This document shows positions 5,922-8,842 of a stretch of 8,842 bases of DNA, piece after piece. Origin of the DNA: Candidatus Sulfotelmatobacter sp. (GTDB lineage: Bacteria; Acidobacteriota; Terriglobia; Terriglobales; Acidobacteriaceae). The notes under the pieces were generated by a model. That model saw nothing but the letters and a program-made list of their open reading frames with translations. It did no database searches and was not told the origin of the DNA. Position 1 is the stretch's first letter; every line of letters starts with the position of its first letter. The stretch spans positions 1-8,842 of the forward strand of contig JASIKQ010000225.1 in assembly GCA_030049565.1 (NCBI GenBank), written 5' to 3'. The translations under genes and the position numbers were made by a program.

Positions 5922-7190
5922 TTGGCGGAAGAGACGCTCCTGACAGATGATTTTCTCCGCCAGCTCATCAACGTTGGCGAGGTAGATATTCTGGTAGGCC
6001 TTCCCACCCACAACAATGCCAAAACCATCGAGCCCGTCCTGCGGGCCGTTCAGGCCGGGATTCTTAAATGCTTTCCCCGCGAACGAGTGGTAATCATTAA
6101 TGCCGATGGCGGGTCGAAAGACGGGACTCCGGAACTGGTGACCGGCACCTCTATCGATGACGTATGGAGAGCCTCCAAAGTGTATGCTTTGCGTACTCTG
6201 CATGCCATCACCACCCAGTATGCGCTAGGCCCAGAGCCGGGAACTGCGTTGCGGATGATCCTGGCCGCCGCCGACTTGCTGCGCGCCCGGGCGTGTGTGG
6301 TGCTCTCACCTGATTCGACCGCGATGGAACCAGACTGGCTCCAGCGGCTGGTCGGTCCTGTCTACAGCGACAAGTTCGATATGGTTTCCCCGATCTATAG
6401 CCGGCAGAAATTCGAAGGCGTCCTCATGCGAAATCTCCTTTATCCGATGACACGCGCCATCTACGGTTATCGAATCCGCGAGCCTTACGCCTCGGAATTT
6501 GCGATCTCGGGCCGCCTCGCAACCGATTTCGTAACCAGTGAAGTGTGGAACGACGAGTGGGGTAGAAGCGGTGCTGAAATCTGCCTCACCGTCACGGCCA
6601 TCACAGGAAAATATCGTGTGTCCCAGTCTTTCCTGGGAACGAAGACGCAGGCCGATCGAAGTGCCAGCGATCTAGTTGCGGCCATGCGCCGCACGGTTGG
6701 CGCTCTGTTCTCTTCCCTGGATAGCAATTTTCCGCTTTGGAGTACGATCACCGACTCACAATCCGTTCCCACCCTAGGCACACAATCGGAACTCGCGCCC
6801 GAACCTGTCCGGGTAGACTGCGAGCGACTTCGGGAGATGTTCGCCACCGGCGTGGCTCAACTGGAACCTGTTTTCCGGTCGATTCTCTCGGCTGCAACTC
6901 TCTGCGAACTCCAAAGAATCGCAAATCTCGAAATCAGCGAGTTCAATTATCCCGCGGATGTCTGGGCCAAGACCGTGTTTGAGTTCGCGGCTTCTTATCA
7001 TAAGTCCATCATCAGTCGTGACCATATTGTGCAGGCCTTGGTTCCTCTCTATCGCGGAAGGACTTTGTCCTTTCTACTCGAAAATAGCGATGACCACGGA
7101 GATGACATCGAGAGAAGTGTGGAATCTTTGTGCGGCGAGTTCGAACGACTGAAGCCGTACCTGCTCGAAGTCTGGGCAGATAGAAAGTGA
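5922..7190 (+). CDS. GT-A glycosyltransferase resembling GpgS / mannosylglycerate synthase
   Basis: This 422-residue protein has a GT-A nucleotide-sugar fold at its N-terminus. VDILVGLPTHNNAKTI (about 21-36) is the first strand and nucleotide loop, INADGGSKDGT (about 59-69) is the second, and PGTALR (about 106-111) sits where GpgS enzymes have their GKGEALW loop. SPD at 129-131 lies where a DxD metal motif is expected, with only the last Asp kept. SEFAISGRL (about 191-199) and the WGRSGAEICL stretch (about 213-222) resemble the acceptor-site region of GpgS. The C-terminal third is helical, with a conserved-looking YHKSII segment near 360. These features suggest the GT81/GT78 neighbourhood, whose members make glucosyl-3-phosphoglycerate or mannosylglycerate, both osmolyte routes. 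That comparison is from memory, so donor and acceptor remain open; a plain GT2 role is possible. The TTG start is set by a strong Shine-Dalgarno. The next gene begins one base after the stop, showing a shared transcript. Confidence 0.8.
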   Translation: MAEETLLTDDFLRQLINVGEVDILVGLPTHNNAKTIEPVLRAVQAGILKCFPRERVVIINADGGSKDGTPELVTGTSIDDVWRASKVYALRTLHAITTQYALGPEPGTALRMILAAADLLRARACVVLSPDSTAMEPDWLQRLVGPVYSDKFDMVSPIYSRQKFEGVLMRNLLYPMTRAIYGYRIREPYASEFAISGRLATDFVTSEVWNDEWGRSGAEICLTVTAITGKYRVSQSFLGTKTQADRSASDLVAAMRRTVGALFSSLDSNFPLWSTITDSQSVPTLGTQSELAPEPVRVDCERLREMFATGVAQLEPVFRSILSAATLCELQRIANLEISEFNYPADVWAKTVFEFAASYHKSIISRDHIVQALVPLYRGRTLSFLLENSDDHGDDIERSVESLCGEFERLKPYLLEVWADRK

Positions 7191-7191
7191 G

Positions 7192-7902
7192 ATGAGAATG
7201 CAGGAAATCATCATCACGGAATTAACTCAAGCCTTACAAGAACTGGCCAGAGGCTTCGCCCACTACCTCCCGCGTGCGGTGGTGATGTTAATCATTGCAT
7301 TCGCTGGATGGGCACTTGCCTACGTATTGAAGGTGCTGGTGCGCAGCGTTCTGCGATTGACAAAATTTTCCAAGTTCTCGGAGAGCGCAGGCGCCACCCA
7401 GCTACTGAACCAGGCCGCGCTACCTTCTTCCACGGAATTGTTGAGCCGGTTTGTCTTCTGGGTCGCCTGGGTTGGTTTCATCCTACTTGGCGTTAGTGTG
7501 CTCGGGATCGTGGGTTTGCAGGAATACACCTCGCGATTTTTTCTCTTCCTGCCTCGGCTGTTTGTGGCCTTGGTTATTCTCTTTCTGGGTTCCCTGGCGG
7601 CTAGCTTTTTCTCCCGTGCGGCGTTGCTGGCAGCGGTTAACGCGAACTTCAAGTCGTCGCGATTGTTAAGTGTCTCGATTCGGATCATCATCAGCATCTT
7701 CGCCCTTTCCATGATGTTCGAAGTGTTGGGAGTGGCAGAACAAACGATGCTGATGGCCTTCGGGACCGTGTTCGGAGCGGTAATGCTTGGCCTGGCGATT
7801 GCCTTCGGCATCGGAGGAAAAGACCTGGCGCGGGAGTTCCTGGAAAAAAGGCTCGCTACGGGGAAAAAGGAGGAGAAAGAGGATGAGTTGTCGCCTCTAT
7901 AG
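7192..7902 (+). CDS. MscS-related membrane protein with conserved TM-helix repeats, no beta domain
   Basis: This 236-residue inner-membrane protein has about five hydrophobic helices: 28-52, 84-109, 116-140, 158-181 and 186-208. The last one, Gly/Ala-rich and ending in GLAIAFGIGGKDLAREF (about 200-216), resembles the pore-lining helix of MscS channels and the conserved TM-helix family found beside them. The cytoplasmic beta domain and cage that follow this helix in true MscS are absent; instead there is a short charged tail rich in Lys and Glu. It may form a small channel, assist another MscS subunit, or regulate transport of the neighbouring enzyme's product. The ATG at 7192 begins one base after the glycosyltransferase stop, suggesting translational coupling; an in-frame ATG at 7198 is equally usable. 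No strong Shine-Dalgarno is present. No T-tract terminator follows. Confidence 0.82.
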   Translation: MRMQEIIITELTQALQELARGFAHYLPRAVVMLIIAFAGWALAYVLKVLVRSVLRLTKFSKFSESAGATQLLNQAALPSSTELLSRFVFWVAWVGFILLGVSVLGIVGLQEYTSRFFLFLPRLFVALVILFLGSLAASFFSRAALLAAVNANFKSSRLLSVSIRIIISIFALSMMFEVLGVAEQTMLMAFGTVFGAVMLGLAIAFGIGGKDLAREFLEKRLATGKKEEKEDELSPL

Positions 7903-7990
7903 ACACGCTATGCTGTGAGGTCATATCCGATTTGTTCGAACTGAACTCACATGCATCACTCAAGATGGGCCGAACGAGCCGTTCATCCGC

Positions 7991-8221
7991 CTAAAACGTC
8001 TCTATCCCGCTGAGGACGACATTATCGGTGTGTTGCGGATGGCGAGCTGTAATGATTTCCTCGGCCAGCAGGCTCCAATGTGTGAACGATCCCTCCGCGT
8101 CGTTGTCATAATACAGGTAATAGCGAGCATCGCATTCTTCACAGTTCAGGGCTCTGCGGGCATCATGCATCAAGTCGATCTTGGAAGGACGGGCACCGAT
8201 TTTGACTGCTTCCGCATGCAT
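7991..8221 (-). CDS. Small hypothetical protein with a CxxC pair
   Basis: No named family was recognised. The 76-residue product has a protein-like, non-repetitive composition: CEEC at 27-30 could bind zinc with other ligands or be redox-active, followed by an aromatic YYLYYD strand (about 34-39) and a helix with LLAEEIITARHP (about 51-62). Only two cysteines are present, so a full four-Cys zinc ribbon is not possible in one chain. The annotated ATG at 8219-8221 has GGAGG only one base upstream, which is too close; a start at the internal ATG of codon 18 is possible. CATAAT just upstream on the minus strand could be a -10 box, which would make the leader almost absent. It is convergent with the membrane protein gene, 88 bases apart, and divergent from the beta-helix gene. 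It overlaps longer antisense frames that look like shadows. Confidence 0.55.
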   Translation of the reverse strand: MHAEAVKIGARPSKIDLMHDARRALNCEECDARYYLYYDNDAEGSFTHWSLLAEEIITARHPQHTDNVVLSGIETF

Positions 8222-8473
8222 GCCTCCGATTATGCCATAAGCTACTCGAATGCAGGCGACGTTCTGGGCGTGTGGTCGCTAGGCTTGAGACAAATACTCA
8301 GCGGCCCTTCGCGACCAAGGCCGCAGCTGGAGCATCATATTCGCGGAGAAGTTTGCCAAGGTAGATCCTCATGTGACGAGCGGGACTGTGAAGCGATGGC
8401 ATGTTCGCGAATGGACGACTGTTGTGGGAGAAGACTCCGCGCGATCCCCATCAGGCCGGATGCAGTGGCCGCC

Positions 8474-8510
8474 GGCAAGGCATCGCAAGACACAAGGGCA
8501 TGATCTTGCC
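8474..8510 (+). promoter_or_regulatory. Leader with alternative stems just before the ribosome binding site
   Basis: TCTTGCC at 8504-8510 can pair with either of two upstream copies: GGCAAG at 8474-8479 (through CTTGCC) or GCAAGA at 8485-8490 (through TCTTGC). The two six-base stems exclude each other, and both end within three bases of the GGAGG at 8513-8517. Either could limit ribosome access. It may also be a chance repeat of GCAAG. Confidence 0.3.
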
Positions 8511-8511
8511 T

Positions 8512-8518
8512 AGGAGGG
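8512..8518 (+). promoter_or_regulatory. Shine-Dalgarno of the beta-helix gene
   Basis: AGGAGGG with seven bases between GGAGG and ATG at 8525 is near ideal and selects this ATG over the in-frame ATG at 8546. Confidence 0.7.
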
Positions 8519-8524
8519 AACCTC

Positions 8525-8842
8525 ATGCAATACCATGCTTCTCTCATGCGAAATTCTGGCGCTTCACGCGTTGCAGCTCTAGTGATTGTCCTGATATTCG
8601 CGCGAGCGCTTCCGGGACAAATTGGGGTTTCCTACTTTGTCTCGACCGAGGGCAACAATAGCAATCCCGGAACTATCAGCTCACCTTGGTTGACCATTCA
8701 GCACGCGGCGAATTCGGTCTCGGCAGGCGCCACGGTGTATGTATTTGGAGGTGTTTATAACGAGGCAGTGAATTTTCCGGCATCTGGAACAGCTCGTGCA
8801 CCGATTACATTCCGCAGCTATCCGGGGCAGACAGCGGTTATT
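8525..8842 (+). CDS. Secreted right-handed beta-helix protein, N-terminal part (gene cut by window end)
   Basis: The frame is open from ATG at 8525 to the last base, giving 106 residues and no stop. Residues 1-32 form a signal peptide: a basic start (Arg9, Arg15), a hydrophobic core ALVIVLIF and a likely cleavage site near ARALPGQ. The mature part begins with SYFVSTEGNNSNPGT and SSPWLTIQHAA, then GATVYVFGGVYNE and APITFRSYPGQTAVI. This is the characteristic opening of secreted parallel beta-helix proteins (pectate-lyase-like or DUF1565-type), in which the first turns carry the PGT...PW.TIQ.A and Y.E patterns. Such proteins are exported and usually bind or cleave polysaccharides, but nothing visible here shows a catalytic residue. 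It has its own leader and is unlikely to belong to the trehalose cluster functionally. Confidence 0.8.
   Translation, partial: MQYHASLMRNSGASRVAALVIVLIFARALPGQIGVSYFVSTEGNNSNPGTISSPWLTIQHAANSVSAGATVYVFGGVYNEAVNFPASGTARAPITFRSYPGQTAVI

Larger units (their letters stand above)
8222..8524. other. Divergent gap upstream of the beta-helix gene
   Basis: About 300 bases separate the small CxxC gene and the beta-helix gene, which read away from each other, so promoters for both should lie here. The frames crossing it on either strand lack start signals and have shadow-like composition. The only structured part noted is the leader close to the beta-helix start at 8474-8510. No riboswitch class could be matched. 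Confidence 0.45.

Noticed and set aside
7320..7811. Minus-strand frame of 163 codons opposite the MscS-like gene
   Set aside because: It mirrors a gene with clear transmembrane periodicity and has a Thr/Asn/Ala-rich composition expected of the antisense of hydrophobic codons.
7914..7951. TGTGAG/CTCACA inverted repeat between the two convergent genes as a terminator
   Set aside because: Only six pairs with a loop of about 26 bases and no T-run; too weak to call.
8330..8420. Possible cyclic-di-GMP-type riboswitch before the beta-helix gene, suggested by a GGGACTGTGAAGC stretch
   Set aside because: The conserved flanking blocks of that class and the paired helices could not be found in the right order.
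8030..8503. Plus-strand frame of 157 codons opposite the small CxxC gene
   Set aside because: It has no good ribosome binding site and its translation is disordered in composition, while the opposite frame reads as an ordered protein. This choice is less certain than the others.

Overview
This is a GC-rich (roughly 57%), tightly packed bacterial chromosome segment without plasmid, phage or insertion-sequence genes. The combination of a membrane-anchored GT20 trehalose-phosphate synthase, a trehalose synthase, a GpgS-like glycosyltransferase and degenerate TNTTAGG heptamer arrays fits a soil Acidobacteriota bacterium. That placement is inferred from remembered protein and repeat flavour and was not tested. 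Four of the seven genes start with TTG or GTG, each behind a recognisable Shine-Dalgarno sequence in three of the cases and a weaker one in the fourth.

Layout. Bases 1-367 hold no convincing gene. On the minus strand, 368-2659 encodes a 763-residue protein that joins two membrane helices, an extracytoplasmic sensor-like domain and a HAMP-like linker to a complete GT20 (OtsA-type) domain. After a gene-free gap (2660-3056) comes a minus-strand 230-residue HAD-IIB phosphatase (3057-3749). Divergent from it, trehalose synthase TreS (3995-5635) is read from a TTG start. The TreS-to-glycosyltransferase gap (5636-5921) carries two oppositely oriented arrays of about 7-bp repeats around a roughly 195-bp core with a GC-rich hairpin. 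The right array ends just before the ribosome binding site of a GT-A glycosyltransferase (5922-7190), which resembles glucosyl-3-phosphoglycerate/mannosylglycerate synthases. One base after its stop begins a five-helix MscS-related membrane protein that lacks the cytoplasmic beta domain (7192-7902). A small CxxC protein (7991-8221, minus) lies convergent to that operon. The window ends inside a secreted right-handed beta-helix protein gene (8525 onward, plus).

How the genes fit together. The five genes from 368 to 7902 read as an osmotic/desiccation-stress island. It has two trehalose routes (UDP-glucose plus glucose-6-phosphate through the GT20 enzyme and perhaps the neighbouring phosphatase; maltose isomerisation through TreS), a possible glycosylglycerate-type osmolyte synthase, and a mechanosensitive-channel-like protein coupled to it. 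The most unusual items are the sensor-GT20 fusion, which could place sugar-phosphate synthesis under direct membrane-signal control, the inverted heptamer arrays, and the glycosyltransferase-channel pair. The enzyme families of GT20 and TreS are secure; the substrates of the phosphatase and the second glycosyltransferase are not.
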